A stretch of DNA of 64,000 nt, taken from NCBI GenBank assembly GCA_033297075.1, contig MU858063.1, forward strand, positions 345,912 through 409,911, given 5' to 3'. The notes under the pieces were generated by a model. It worked only from the letters and a program-made list of their open reading frames with translations, had not been told where the DNA came from and searched no databases. Each line of letters opens with the position of its first letter. Positions within the stretch are counted from its first letter, which is position 1. Below are positions 46,549-57,500 of this stretch, piece after piece. Source of the DNA: Rhypophila decipiens (taxonomy: Eukaryota; Ascomycota; Sordariomycetes; Sordariales; Naviculisporaceae). Both the position numbers and the translations under genes were made by a program.

Positions 46549-48000
46549 TTACGCCTCGCGCTCAGTCTCAGCCTCAGCCTCGTCCTCGCCCAGCAACGCG
46601 CGCTCATTATACCCCCTAAACACCCTCTTTCCAACCTCATAGCTGCTAATCATAATCGCACAAGCGGGCGCGACCTTCAAAGTGCGTGGAATCCACCCCT
46701 TGAACAAGCCCGCCGCGCCCTCCGTCTTGAAGATATGCCAAAGCAGCCTTCCCATGGATTGTTCCTCTGGCGCCGCTCCTGCATTCTTGGCAGCACCGGA
46801 AGCTGCATCGCGATAGACCTGCGTCCTCGTCTTGCCAACATCGAACGGCATAGTCGCTACACTCGCAAATGCCCCCGATAACGCGCCCGCTGCAAAACTA
46901 TCGGTAAACGTCTCGGTATGCTTCTCCCGGCTCTGCGACCGACGCCTAGCCTTGCCCCTCGCCCGGCTGCTGTCGAACTCGAGTGTGCGCCCTCTAGACC
47001 GCTCCCTCGCGTCGGTCAGTTTCCCCCTTATCGTCTCGTATCCCCACCAGTACATGCCCGAGAACGGCACGTCGCGCCACAACGTCAGCGTCAGACCTCT
47101 CCAGAGCGCACGATACCCATTAGCATGTACCATACTCGTTATTCCCCGGAATGTGTCGGCCAGATGGTTGCTCCCCGGCGTGGCGGCCGTAGCCTGCAGC
47201 CTTGTGCGAAACAATTCGATAGGGCTCACAGCCGTCGCCGCCAAGACGCGCGCTGCTGATCCCGCCACCAGCGGCGCATATGCATCGTTGACCGTCCGTT
47301 GGATGGGACTCTTCTGGTCGTATCGTAGCCATTCGTATCCCGTAAAGTAGATGATGTTGGCCGGTACCGCCATGATCAAGGTGGGCGAAAGACCACGCCA
47401 TAGCGTCGTGATACCTTCGTTGCGCGCAATTTTTCGCAGTCCGTCAAAGGTCGAGGTAAATGTTCGCTGCTGGGTTTGTTCTACTGCGCACTCGGCCGCG
47501 ACTGATGCTGTTGAGGAGGCGGATCCGATGCGCGGACCGGTGGCGAGGCATGCCTCGGAGTTGTTGTTCATGAAAAAGACTTCCCGACAACAGGCTGTCA
47601 CGCCGAGATCGGTCGGCCGGAAGGCATTTTGTGGTGTGAGGCGGAGTTTCTGGAATTGCAACGTCGAAGGAGGCTGGACTTGTGGGGATATGCTTTGCGA
47701 CTGCCATCGGACTCGCACGACGTCGAGGGGTGTTACTATAATGGAGAATAGATGTCAGTGTGCGATGAGGTCATCGGCCCGGCGCAAGGATTACATACCC
47801 AGTAGGCCGGTAAGTAGACTCCCGGACGTGGCGGAAAGCATTCTCTGCACGGCCGTGATCTCGGTGGGTTCTCGGGGGACATCGTCTTTCGCAGGGAGTG
47901 TGCCGGAGAGCACTGCGACGGAGCCATCATGACCTAACCTGTCGTGATCCTGGCCGGCGCTGTGTGCATGTGCAGCTTCTGAGATGGTAGCGGTAGCCAT
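46549..48000 (-). CDS. MTM1: Mitochondrial carrier of the MTM1/SLC25A39-40 group
   Basis: This is an inner-membrane carrier. SLC25A39/40 import glutathione into mitochondria, and yeast Mtm1 affects Mn-SOD loading and Fe-S/haem metabolism. Exon 1 is 47799-48000 (MATATISEAAHAHSAG), the intron 47736-47798 (63 nt, GTATGT...TTATAG) and exon 2 46549-47735, giving 462 aa. Splicing creates the first carrier signature LLVTPLDVVRVRWQ. The second is VSPIELFRTRLQ and the third TMPFDVGKTRTQ, so three repeats are complete. The first matrix loop is long and holds four cysteines (TACCREVFF, SEACLA, AAECAV), like the Fe-S-sensing loop of SLC25A39. A basic linker (SRARGKARRRSQSREK) precedes repeat three, and the C-terminus is acidic. 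Substrate is inferred from family. Confidence 0.93.
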
Positions 48001-50843
48001 CGCTGAATGGCCGTCCGCGAGGAAAGGTGTTTCAATTGAGGACGTCCAGAAGATTGAGTCAGATAACTCAATTCCTCATGTGCCAAGCAAGCGACTTCGG
48101 CGATATGCGCAAGGGTTGAGTCGAGGTCGATGCACAGAGGTTTCCAGTCCGTCGCAGCCCACAAAGAGACGTGCGCGATACTGGGAAATCCTGAGTTTTA
48201 TTTGCACAGAATAATTTGCCAAAAGTCTAAAAGAACAAGAGAAAGGTAAAAAACAACTCAAAATTGGCGTAGTGTGGCTTGTTATCTAAGGTTTGGCACG
48301 TTGACGTCGCCGATCATCAGTCATCATGTTGAGAAAAAGTTCGCCTCCTCCGATGCTGCTGGTGTCCCGTTCAATTGGCGCGTTAACGTGTGCCCCTTTG
48401 CCTCGGCGTCATCGATACAGAACATTCTCGACCACTCACGGCCGTAGGAGAGAGGCCTTTGGTCCTATCGATAGGCGATAAGCCCGGCTTCTGCCGAGCT
48501 CTCAAGGTGAGCAAAACCCACACCGACGAACAGCTGTGGAGTGATGTCATGTGGTTGGCCCACTTCCCCAAGCCTCACTTGGCCTAATCTGGTTAGATCC
48601 GGCGGAGGTGCCATGTGGCTTTGTCGAGATGATCTGATAAGATTGATCTGATACAAAAGTGCGGTTAGGTGTGTTGTCCAAAACCTCTAACTTCAACTGC
48701 CGACTCCCATCCACGTGTTTTCTCTTTTTTTTTGCCTTTAGCACGCAACTTTGATTCTCAACAGAAAGGCATCTGCCACGGCCGTGAAGCGTCTTACTCG
48801 TTTCGGAATTTTCCCCGAATGTGCGAACGGTACTCGGACTCATATCAGAGGTTATTATATGAGGGGGCTTTAGGGTTTGTTCTCGTTTCCCCATCTTCAT
48901 TTATAATTCTCTCTCCCAACATCCACATCCCGCAACGGAATGGTTCCTGTTCCCCGCAATGAACTGAACCGCCCTTGGGGAAAAGGCGTCGTAAGCTCCA
49001 ATGTAAAATCCGCATGCGCCAGGTATTAAAGCCTCATCTACCGTGGGGTAGGATGCAGAGTCTGGGGGCATAAAAGGAAAAGTGTCCAAGCGAAATGCTC
49101 TTTGTGTGTACCTCGTCTAATTGATGCTGAGTGTATCCATCGGGCTTCTGGAATTCGACCGCCATGCTTCCACCGGTATTAGCGTCTCCTCGTCCCCTGC
49201 AGATGGGCTATAGTGTGTGTTGCGTTTTTCCCCGGACCATTCATCCATTTATCACACAGGCGGCCCAATCGCCAAGCCTCCATCGGCTGCGAGTCTTGTT
49301 TGTACCTCTGTGATAGTCGGTATGTGATGAACTCGACATGTGCCGGAAGCGAGATGTCGGTAAACTCGTACTCGGGAGAAGTGTGAAGATGGTGCTTCTT
49401 GTTTGGCGAGATATGTAGACATGTGTCCGTGTGGCCCACCTCGTCAAGTCGACTGCCGATCATGTCTGAGAGAGTAGGCATGTAATTGCCCACCTGCTCT
49501 TGGGAGATATTTCCATGAACGAGTCCGATTGTTCACGACGCCCTCTTTTCCCTCATCGAGCCTCACCAGCTTGTTCGGGCCGCGGGCGTTATTTCTCTAA
49601 AGTCGAATAAGCTAGCTCACGGCATTGGTGAATACAAGCTCTCTGGGCGCTGTGTGACAAGATAAATAAAAGCGGTGCAAAGCTCGGCACTGTTTGTGGT
49701 CTTACTATGTTAATGCTGTGCAATTTGGCTGTGTGCTTGTTTTTCTTGGCCACATTATTCGGGTATCTCTGATGTTGGCCACGTACTACCACGTAACTTA
49801 CCCGGGACTACAAGGGCTTGTATGTGCTTTAGGCTTATTCGTGAGGACCAAGTTGTGATGTCCACTAATGATTGTTCAAGGGCATATAACAATTACGAGT
49901 GTAATATGTTTTGTCCATGCAATGAAGTGAGTTGGGTCATGGGAGATGTCATTCTCAGTTCAAAGATTAGAACACTAAAGTTGGGTATTTATACAAGTGT
50001 ATGAAAAGCAAAACGTTGTAAATGTAAGGCTCAGTTTATACTAGCAGACAGGAACACCGCTTCTGATGAATAGAACAAGGACGACAACTTTGAATAGAGA
50101 CAATATTAAAAGAAATGAAAAACGCAAGGCTCAAACCGACAAAATGTTGTTTTGGTTTTTGATATCACCCTTCAATGCTCGACTAGGTAGGTACACATGA
50201 AAGAAACATGAGAGAAGATAGAGTATAACAAGCAAGGAGAAGTTCAATGAGATGGGCAAGACAAAAGAGATTATGAATTATGCATGTAAGATGCTGAAAT
50301 AACAACGTGTATCTGTGTTACTAATGAAAGTTGTCAGGTTTGGCGTATGGCTCGTGGGTAGGGACCGTGAATTAAGTTGGACTGGTGCTGGTAGGATGTG
50401 GCGTGGTTGACGTAGCCCTAGGAAGCAGCTAAGGATCGACGTTGTAAATGGGGGACCTCGATCTGTGGTCACCGTTGCGCACTCAATTCCCATCGTCGGC
50501 CAAGAAAAGAAACCAGTCCATCCAGAAAAAATAAAGACCAAAGTCGGGCAAGGAGAACAACCAGCAGTACTGAAAGAGAAGGAGCAAGCAAACAAACCAG
50601 TCTCTTTCCCCACTCATCTTCATTGACTCCATGCCAACTCTCAGATCTAGGGTCTGCGGGCAATCAACAAGCAAAAGAAATTTTCCCTCCAGCATAAAGA
50701 AGTAAAACAAAAAATTGATGCTAGTTTCTCCCCATATACCTTTTCACCTATTAATGCCAAACGCCTCTTTCCATCTTCCATGAACAAAAAATGGCATGCA
50801 AATAGAACCCAAAATCAAAAGAGGAAGGAAATCAAGCCTTGGT
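48001..50843. other. Intergenic region (2.8 kb)
   Basis: This region lies between the MTM1 start and the stop of the large disordered-protein gene. It includes the MTM1 promoter and, at the right, an AT-rich probable 3' UTR. Only short chance frames occur. An ACTAGGTAGGTAC word near 50183 belongs to the CCTAGGTA-type motifs seen elsewhere in intergenic DNA. Confidence 0.5.
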
Positions 50844-53800
50844 TCAATGCAGCTTCTCCTTGAGGTACACAACAGCCGCGTAACCGGCACAGCAGCTCGT
50901 GCTCATGTTGTGCTGGCACCACGGGCACTTTACCATGGTGGTAATGGCGCCTGAAATGCCTAGGTTGCGGTCCTCAATCACCGCATCGGGCCTGGCCATG
51001 CACTCGTACAGCTTGGATGGCATGTCGTGGTAGAACTTGCAGTTGCAGCACTCGACGAACATTTTGGCGATTGGTGCCATGCGACTCTCCGGGCCATGTC
51101 CCGAGGGCCGAGCCGATCCGCCTGCCTGGAGTTGCATGTGCTTGGGCAGGGCTGAGAGAATGTGCGGCTGTGACCGACTGGACGACGAAGGTCCTCCAGC
51201 TGTTTTCTGCACCGAATCCGACATTGATCGCGTGGGTTGTTTGAGAATCGACACGGGCCCGGCAGGGCGGGATGCTGAGGGCCCCAGCGGCGCCACGGGC
51301 AGCACCTTGGAGGAGTTGGTGGATGGAGTCGGAGCCGAGGCAACTCGTGGGAGCGCCGAGGGCTTAGGAGGGCTGTTGGGGGGTTCGGGCGTGGACACTC
51401 GGCTCCCGGCATGCGAGGATTTAGCCTCGACCGATTCCTGGTGACCGACGGGCTGGAAATCTTCTTGGAGGTGAGACCGTGGGAAACTTGCAGTTCGGGG
51501 AGATCTCGGCGATGGCTTGGAGAAGTTGGTGATTCGAGCTTCTTCAGTATCATGTTCTCTGATAGGCTCGACTTCATCGTGTGTTGAGATGTCTCTTTCA
51601 CGATGTCGGCGCTTCGCCCCATGTCTCTCGCGCTTTGACTCCTTCTTCATTGTAGCCTCCTCCGACCGGCTGAAGTCATGTTCCGGATGCCTTCGCTCGT
51701 CGCTTTCTCGACTCCGGCGGACTGCTTTCTCCGTCGGGTCCTCCAGATTGGACATTCGTGTTGTGGCGGCCTCGTCGCGTTGCGAGTCACCCGAAGACGG
51801 CCTGACCTCTTCTCCACGCGATAGATTTTCTCCTTGGAATGCCACTGGACTTGTAATGGACTGCTTTCTCCTCTTCGACTTTGCTGGGATGGAGATGGGC
51901 TTCTCAATAGGAGGGAGCAACATCTTTTGCGTGATGCCGTCAGACTCCGAGGGGCGGAGGGCCGGATCAGACAACGACCTGGCGAGCTTTGGCTGTGACA
52001 TTGCCATCCTGAGCGCGTTCAAGATCTCGGAATGGCTCTGACTGGCATCTTTCCTTCCCATCGTTGTCCATTCGGGTTTTTCTTGTGCCTCATCTTGGTG
52101 AGAGAAGCTGGTGGTAAACGACTGTGCATCTGCATCGCCGTCAATCTCGAGCGGAAGCGCTGTCCTGCTCCATCTCTCCCCATCGGCCATTTCGCTCTTC
52201 AGCTCAGTTGAATCCTCAAGGCGGGGGGTGGTGGAGCTGTTGGAGCTTGCAGAACTGTCCGAAGATTGACGCAATGTCATTTCGTCGTCCTGGATTGAAC
52301 TCTCCTTTGCCTCGGTCGTATCGCCGCCATGCAGCGGCATCCCCTTGGAGGACTGTGGCCGCGAAGTGTCCGGGGTCGTGTTTGGTGATGGTAGGGGCGA
52401 TCCATCTTCGTAGGCAGACGATGTGGACGAAGAGCCCTCGGACGCTCTGCTTCCAGCCTGCGTCTCCAGGTCACTCGTCTTGACCGAGTTTGAAGACGAG
52501 GGCTGTCCCGAGGAGCTCTCCCTAGCGATTTGGGGATATTCCTGTGATGGTACGGGGACTGGGACGGGGGCCGCAAGTGTTTCAGAGTTTGTCGGCCATG
52601 ATTTCTTATCCCCGGAACTCGAATTCTGAGATAGCATCCGTGTGCGAAACGCTAGATAGGGCGGTACAGAGACATTGGATTTGGAGTTGTTTGTCGGGGT
52701 TCCAATGTGAAGAGCAGCCTTGGCGGCATCTTTCAGGCTGCGACCCTTCTTTCCCTGACTGCCAGTGGCAGAAGCGGCGATCGATCCCTCCTTGGAACTT
52801 GACTGTCGAGACATGGGTGTCGGCTCATGCTTGGTTTCTCCGGCTGAATTGCCATCCTTGTCATTCTGACCCAAAGCCTCACGGGTTGTTGGCCTGGCGG
52901 ATGGGGCTCCGCCAGCTGCCAGGGAGCTCAGAACCGAAGTGGAATAGGACCGCTCCATAAAGTTGAAGTAGTCGGTCTGGCTGGGGTCTTTGGCATTCTG
53001 TTCATCCCTGGCCGAAGGAGTCAACTTCTTGCCAGTGAGCTTCATGGCCATGTTCTTGGCGTCATGTGTGATGGAGGACCGTCTGGTGTGCTGGGTGTTG
53101 CGAGAGCTGCTTCTTGTCGACGAGGAGTGGGTGCTACCACTAGCATGGCTTGCTTCACCACCCGCAGTGCGTGAGCTGCTCTGTGACCGTTGCTGGCCGC
53201 TCTGTGCTCTATCGCGACCTCGCTCAATCTCCCGAGCAAGTTGTGCTACGTCTTCGGAACGATCTTCAGCTTCTCCGGACGATTTGCCATCCTGCCCTCT
53301 CAGGAACTTGGTTGCACCTTGAAGAAGGCTGTTGCTCCGACTATGTCCCGAGACGGGCATGTGCCGCAGCATCGGGGTCCTCGAAGCCGAAGGAGGGAAG
53401 GCATTCTCTCTGGGGGACGACCTGGTTTCCTGTCTTGCTGCCGGGAAAGTGGGTGATAATGATCCTACTCTTGTGGGCTCGGGGCCGCTCGTTTGGATTA
53501 GTTGGTAGGGAAGCGAAGGGGGGTAGACCGATGGCTGGGAATTTTGCATCACAGATTCCTTCTCCTTGTCAAGTTTGAGCCCACCCAAGAAGCTCTTGGT
53601 GTTGGCTCCGAGGTCCACATTGTCAGTCTCGGTGCGTCTTTGTGACCGCAAGTGCTGGATGTCGTTTGTGGAGGACGCCCTCTCGGTGAATTGAGGTCCA
53701 TGGGTGAGTCGGCTCTCCACAGAAGAATGCAGTGCGGCCAGGTGAGGATCTGACATGGACCGTTCCGGATTTGGCATTGCAACCATGCTAGAGTTGCGTG

Positions 53801-54347
53801 TAAGTGTCGCCGGCCGTGGCGCTTTGCTCAGTCTGGAGGCAGCTTTCTTCTTTGCAGCTTTTGCTTCGGCTTTGGCCTCCTTCTCGGCCTGTTCTTTCTC
53901 TTTCTTCCGACGCTCTGCCTCCTTCTTTTTCTCCTTCTTCCTCTGTCCGTAGCCCTCCCAGCTCGGGGACTGACATATCGACGACTGATCCGACATGTCT
54001 CCCTCGTCCTCGTCGTCGGGGGCCAGGAATTTTACCTGCTTGTGTAGCGGTTCGGCGGTTGTCTCTGTCTCGGTATCGTAATCGTCTTCTTGCCCGGCAT
54101 CAGACGACTGCCCGCGCCCTGCCAAGTCGCCGTCTCGGCCACTTGCAGGCGGCTCGGGAATGGTGATTGACAAGAGAGGCGGGGCAGTGCTCCGTCGAGT
54201 TGCTTTCAACATCAATAAATTCTGCTGTCGAGAAAGCGAGTCGGCACGGCGAAGTTGGAGAGGAGGAAGATTAAGACCACTGGCAGGAGAATCGGGTGGT
54301 GGTGGAGGGGAAGCCGGAGGCGATGTCGGACTGTGCAATCGGTCCAT
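50844..54347 (-). CDS. Large disordered protein with Cys-rich C-terminal domain, function unknown
   Basis: The frame gives 1167 aa from an ATG at 54345-54347. The N-terminus is Pro-rich. A charged coiled coil lies near residues 135-180 (KKEKKKEAERRKKEKEQAEK), followed by some 850 residues of Ser/Thr/Arg/Glu-rich disordered sequence. The last 85 residues are different: compact, with FVECCNCKFYHDMPSKLYEC, then VKCPWCQHNMSTSCCAGYAAV. The paired CC-x-C, C, C-x2-C and CC cysteines probably bind zinc. This domain looks strongly constrained, and I believe it is conserved in filamentous fungi, but I cannot name it. An upstream exon at 54496-54576 (MAEVEIQREALRTSSLQQML...) can be spliced in frame (intron 54348-54495, acceptor AAAG) and would add 27 residues. 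Confidence 0.88.
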   Translation of the reverse strand: MDRLHSPTSPPASPPPPPDSPASGLNLPPLQLRRADSLSRQQNLLMLKATRRSTAPPLLSITIPEPPASGRDGDLAGRGQSSDAGQEDDYDTETETTAEPLHKQVKFLAPDDEDEGDMSDQSSICQSPSWEGYGQRKKEKKKEAERRKKEKEQAEKEAKAEAKAAKKKAASRLSKAPRPATLTRNSSMVAMPNPERSMSDPHLAALHSSVESRLTHGPQFTERASSTNDIQHLRSQRRTETDNVDLGANTKSFLGGLKLDKEKESVMQNSQPSVYPPSLPYQLIQTSGPEPTRVGSLSPTFPAARQETRSSPRENAFPPSASRTPMLRHMPVSGHSRSNSLLQGATKFLRGQDGKSSGEAEDRSEDVAQLAREIERGRDRAQSGQQRSQSSSRTAGGEASHASGSTHSSSTRSSSRNTQHTRRSSITHDAKNMAMKLTGKKLTPSARDEQNAKDPSQTDYFNFMERSYSTSVLSSLAAGGAPSARPTTREALGQNDKDGNSAGETKHEPTPMSRQSSSKEGSIAASATGSQGKKGRSLKDAAKAALHIGTPTNNSKSNVSVPPYLAFRTRMLSQNSSSGDKKSWPTNSETLAAPVPVPVPSQEYPQIARESSSGQPSSSNSVKTSDLETQAGSRASEGSSSTSSAYEDGSPLPSPNTTPDTSRPQSSKGMPLHGGDTTEAKESSIQDDEMTLRQSSDSSASSNSSTTPRLEDSTELKSEMADGERWSRTALPLEIDGDADAQSFTTSFSHQDEAQEKPEWTTMGRKDASQSHSEILNALRMAMSQPKLARSLSDPALRPSESDGITQKMLLPPIEKPISIPAKSKRRKQSITSPVAFQGENLSRGEEVRPSSGDSQRDEAATTRMSNLEDPTEKAVRRSRESDERRHPEHDFSRSEEATMKKESKRERHGAKRRHRERDISTHDEVEPIREHDTEEARITNFSKPSPRSPRTASFPRSHLQEDFQPVGHQESVEAKSSHAGSRVSTPEPPNSPPKPSALPRVASAPTPSTNSSKVLPVAPLGPSASRPAGPVSILKQPTRSMSDSVQKTAGGPSSSSRSQPHILSALPKHMQLQAGGSARPSGHGPESRMAPIAKMFVECCNCKFYHDMPSKLYECMARPDAVIEDRNLGISGAITTMVKCPWCQHNMSTSCCAGYAAVVYLKEKLH

Positions 54348-54495
54348 CTTTGAATGAAAAGCTGCGTCAGAACATGTTGCACAACGGGATCATAGACCAG
54401 CCACAAACATCCCAAATACGGGATCGAAAAGGGGGCAGGGGCAACCGGCAGCTGAGCAGCGGTCAGCCCCAGACACTGGTACAAGACCCACATAC

Positions 54496-54576
54496 CTTGT
54501 ACTTCCTCTCAAGATCCAGCATCTGCTGGAGACTGGAGGTCCTCAGGGCCTCGCGTTGGATCTCAACCTCGGCCAT
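54496..54576 (-). other. Possible upstream coding exon of the 50844-54347 gene
   Basis: An ATG at 54574-54576 opens 27 codons of helical sequence (QREALRTSSLQQMLDLERKY) ending exactly at a GTATGT donor. Joining it to the AG before the 54347 ATG keeps frame. With the CAG seven codons' distance earlier the frame would shift, and the exon would be 5' UTR instead. The amphipathic composition argues for real coding, but transcript data are lacking. Confidence 0.45.
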
Positions 54577-57500
54577 GGCGGAAGAAGGCAGGGCTCCGAT
54601 GAAGAGGAAATCCATCGCGGCAGGTAGCCATAGACAGGCGGGAGAGGCTTGATATAAAAACAAAAAGAAAACAAAGAAGGGGCCGACTAGGCCGACAGGG
54701 TAGTATGCCGGCGGAAGAAGTTGAGCTAGCTCCAGGTACTGTATATCTTGGAGGACAGGGTTGAGAGGTGGGCGAGAACTAGAAGCTGCGAACAGCTGAG
54801 AGATGTGCAAAGGAGGTTATGTACAACCTGCAGAGTGCAGTTGCAGTCTGCAGAGACGAGCGAGACGTGAGGCGGGAAAGAAGACCTTGGCTGACGGCCA
54901 GAGAGCTCAAGTTGACGCCGTGTAGCCGTCTTCCGCAGCAGCAGGGCAGGAGCAAGGAGTAAGTAGCAGGGTACCCGGCGACGCTTCTCCTTTTCTGGGG
55001 AAGACGTGATTCAAGGTCCCGGCAAAGTCTCCCGGGTCTGGGGAAAAAGTTGCAAGAAATCCTGGCTGGGAAACGGCGCTTGACACGAGGTAGGCAACCA
55101 TCTACCTAGGTACGGCAGGTACAGTATTGTACGGCCGACTAGCCCTCTTACAGGTAGAAATCAAGAGACTTCTTGTTCTTGCTCAAGGTGGATCCCCCAC
55201 AGGCAGTTTGCTTCTAATAGCCGCGTGGGATAGCTCATCTCAATGGCAAGCCTCAGTCATCTGCAGTATGGCATGGACATGAAGCAGCCCGGCCAGCCAG
55301 TGACACTGCGACTCTGGGAAGTGTGCTCGCCACCGGATGAACAGACTAGGAGACGAAGCAACTGGATTTTACCCGTGGCCCCAAACATCTTGCATTCACC
55401 CAGCAGCCTTCCCCTGCGGGCACATACAAGCAAATTTGCGTCTGTGCTGCAAAATGAGAAGAGAACCTTACATAGTGAAGCTGTCGTCATCATCCTGTTT
55501 CTACATGGAGGAACGACCAGGGCTTGATCTCACCTTTCGGGATTGTATAACCCGGGGGTGGACTTGCGGTCAAAGAAAAACAGATGGAGAAAATATGAGA
55601 CAAAAAAAGGACAAGCGAAAAAGAGGCAGATGTCCACGAACTGGGGTCTGTTTCGGCAGTGAATATTCAACATCAAAGGCAGACGCAAACAAACATAGGG
55701 GATCTGCTGTTTCTCAGCCAAGATGCACTGGCATCAAGCAAACCTGGTCTGGGATACGAGATCATACTCGCGCACACAGACACACACACACAAACTGGCT
55801 CCCGTGAAGACATACCGTGACAGCTGCCTTCAGTTGGTCTGTGTCTGCTTTGTGGTGGGAAATCGATTTATTCAGTAACCCTCAACTGGATGGCCACAGA
55901 AGTTGACATCAGAAGCAGAGTTATGGAAGGGGATATTGACCATTCAGAATGCAGGATTCAGGGCACCGAACAGTTTTCGGGTCGACGGGCACGGCGTCCT
56001 GCAGAATGTGTAGCATGTTTGGTCAGCTGGGCGGTAGGCAACGCCCTCTATTCCGGCCATAGAGAGAGACAGGAAAAAAAAATGCTGATCGAACTTGGGT
56101 TGCGAATGGCGCGGCTAGAGATGACGGGTATCACGAAAGGGGTGTGTTTTTGGTGTGTGGTCAAGTCTTCAAAGGCCGAACACGGGAAGTGGATGGAAAT
56201 GGAAATGGGGGCTGGCGTGAAGAGATGACTGAGAAAGAAAAACGTGATGTGTCACAAGAGGTGGGTTTTCTTCCAATCATATTTCTGCGTAACTTCCCCA
56301 AGTTAAACGCGGATGAACGCCAATCATCGGCTTCAGTTGGAAAAGAAAGAGCTGCACAGTACCTTCCGCCGCCATGTGGGAGGAAGGCTCGTCGTTGAAC
56401 TTCCTTCCATGGATCGATCTCAGCGATGGACGTTTGCTGCTGCCCTTGCAGCAAGTCCCCACCGGAGTGGAGCCTCACAGGGGAGCTTGGGGAGGAAAGA
56501 ACATGGTGTGAACCACTGCCAAGACTTGACAAGTACCTGCAGGACACCAACTTCTTTCTTCTCTTACCATCTGGCCTGTCACTCACTCACTTGCGACTGA
56601 CAGTGACACTCTGTTTGAACATCATCACCTCATCAGGCTCACAGGCCATGCATCGAGCTCAGCAATTGCCTCATTTTCTCTCATCATCACATCTCCAGAA
56701 CTGATCCATGTTTCCGATATTCGGATGCAAAAGCTCGAGAGAATCTCCATCATGTCCACGCGTCTTTCATTTGGTTAGGATGGATCCCAGCACCGGGAGA
56801 TGCCAGAGTGAGTGACATTAATTCCTAAGAGGAGGAACCCGGTCCGCATCCAACCTTTCAGGTACTTCATTTTTTTCTCCGTCTTTTTCCTCACGCCCTC
56901 TCGGTATGGTATTGTACCTGACCTGTTCTGCAACGGCGGAACAGTCATTTATTTTTTGCTTGCGCACGAAATTCATTCATATCCCTCCCTTCTATTTGTA
57001 CCTTTCCCCGGAAATCGAGGAATCAGAAGCCACATTTCTCCGGTCGTGCACCCTGTCTCACGGTCACACGCTGTCGTGATATTTTATATTCCCTTCTTCT
57101 CCATTTCCTGGTTTGAAGGGGAAAGAAAACGTGGAATCGGCTTGTGCGGCTGTCCCACGCGGATTCGCTTAGATGACGAGGAGGCGAAGGAGGGGATGAT
57201 CCCGTCGTTCCAACTTCCGTGACGGAGCTACTGCGGTTCTAGAGAACGAGACGAGAATAGAAGAGAAGCAGACATGGCGTGCTTCTTTCAATCGAGATTG
57301 ACCACTGCTAGAGTTCCCGAGCAATGCTACGATCTCGGTCACGGTAGCTACGACGGAGCCCGGTCCCGTCGACTTGCGAATGGCCATGATGGAAATCGGC
57401 TGGGCTAGACCTCTCCCGAGTCTGAGATTACCATCATCTCGTTCACTCGGCGAAACTACACGTGTCGATGCTGTGTAATGCTCGGTCCGGACGCGCCTCA

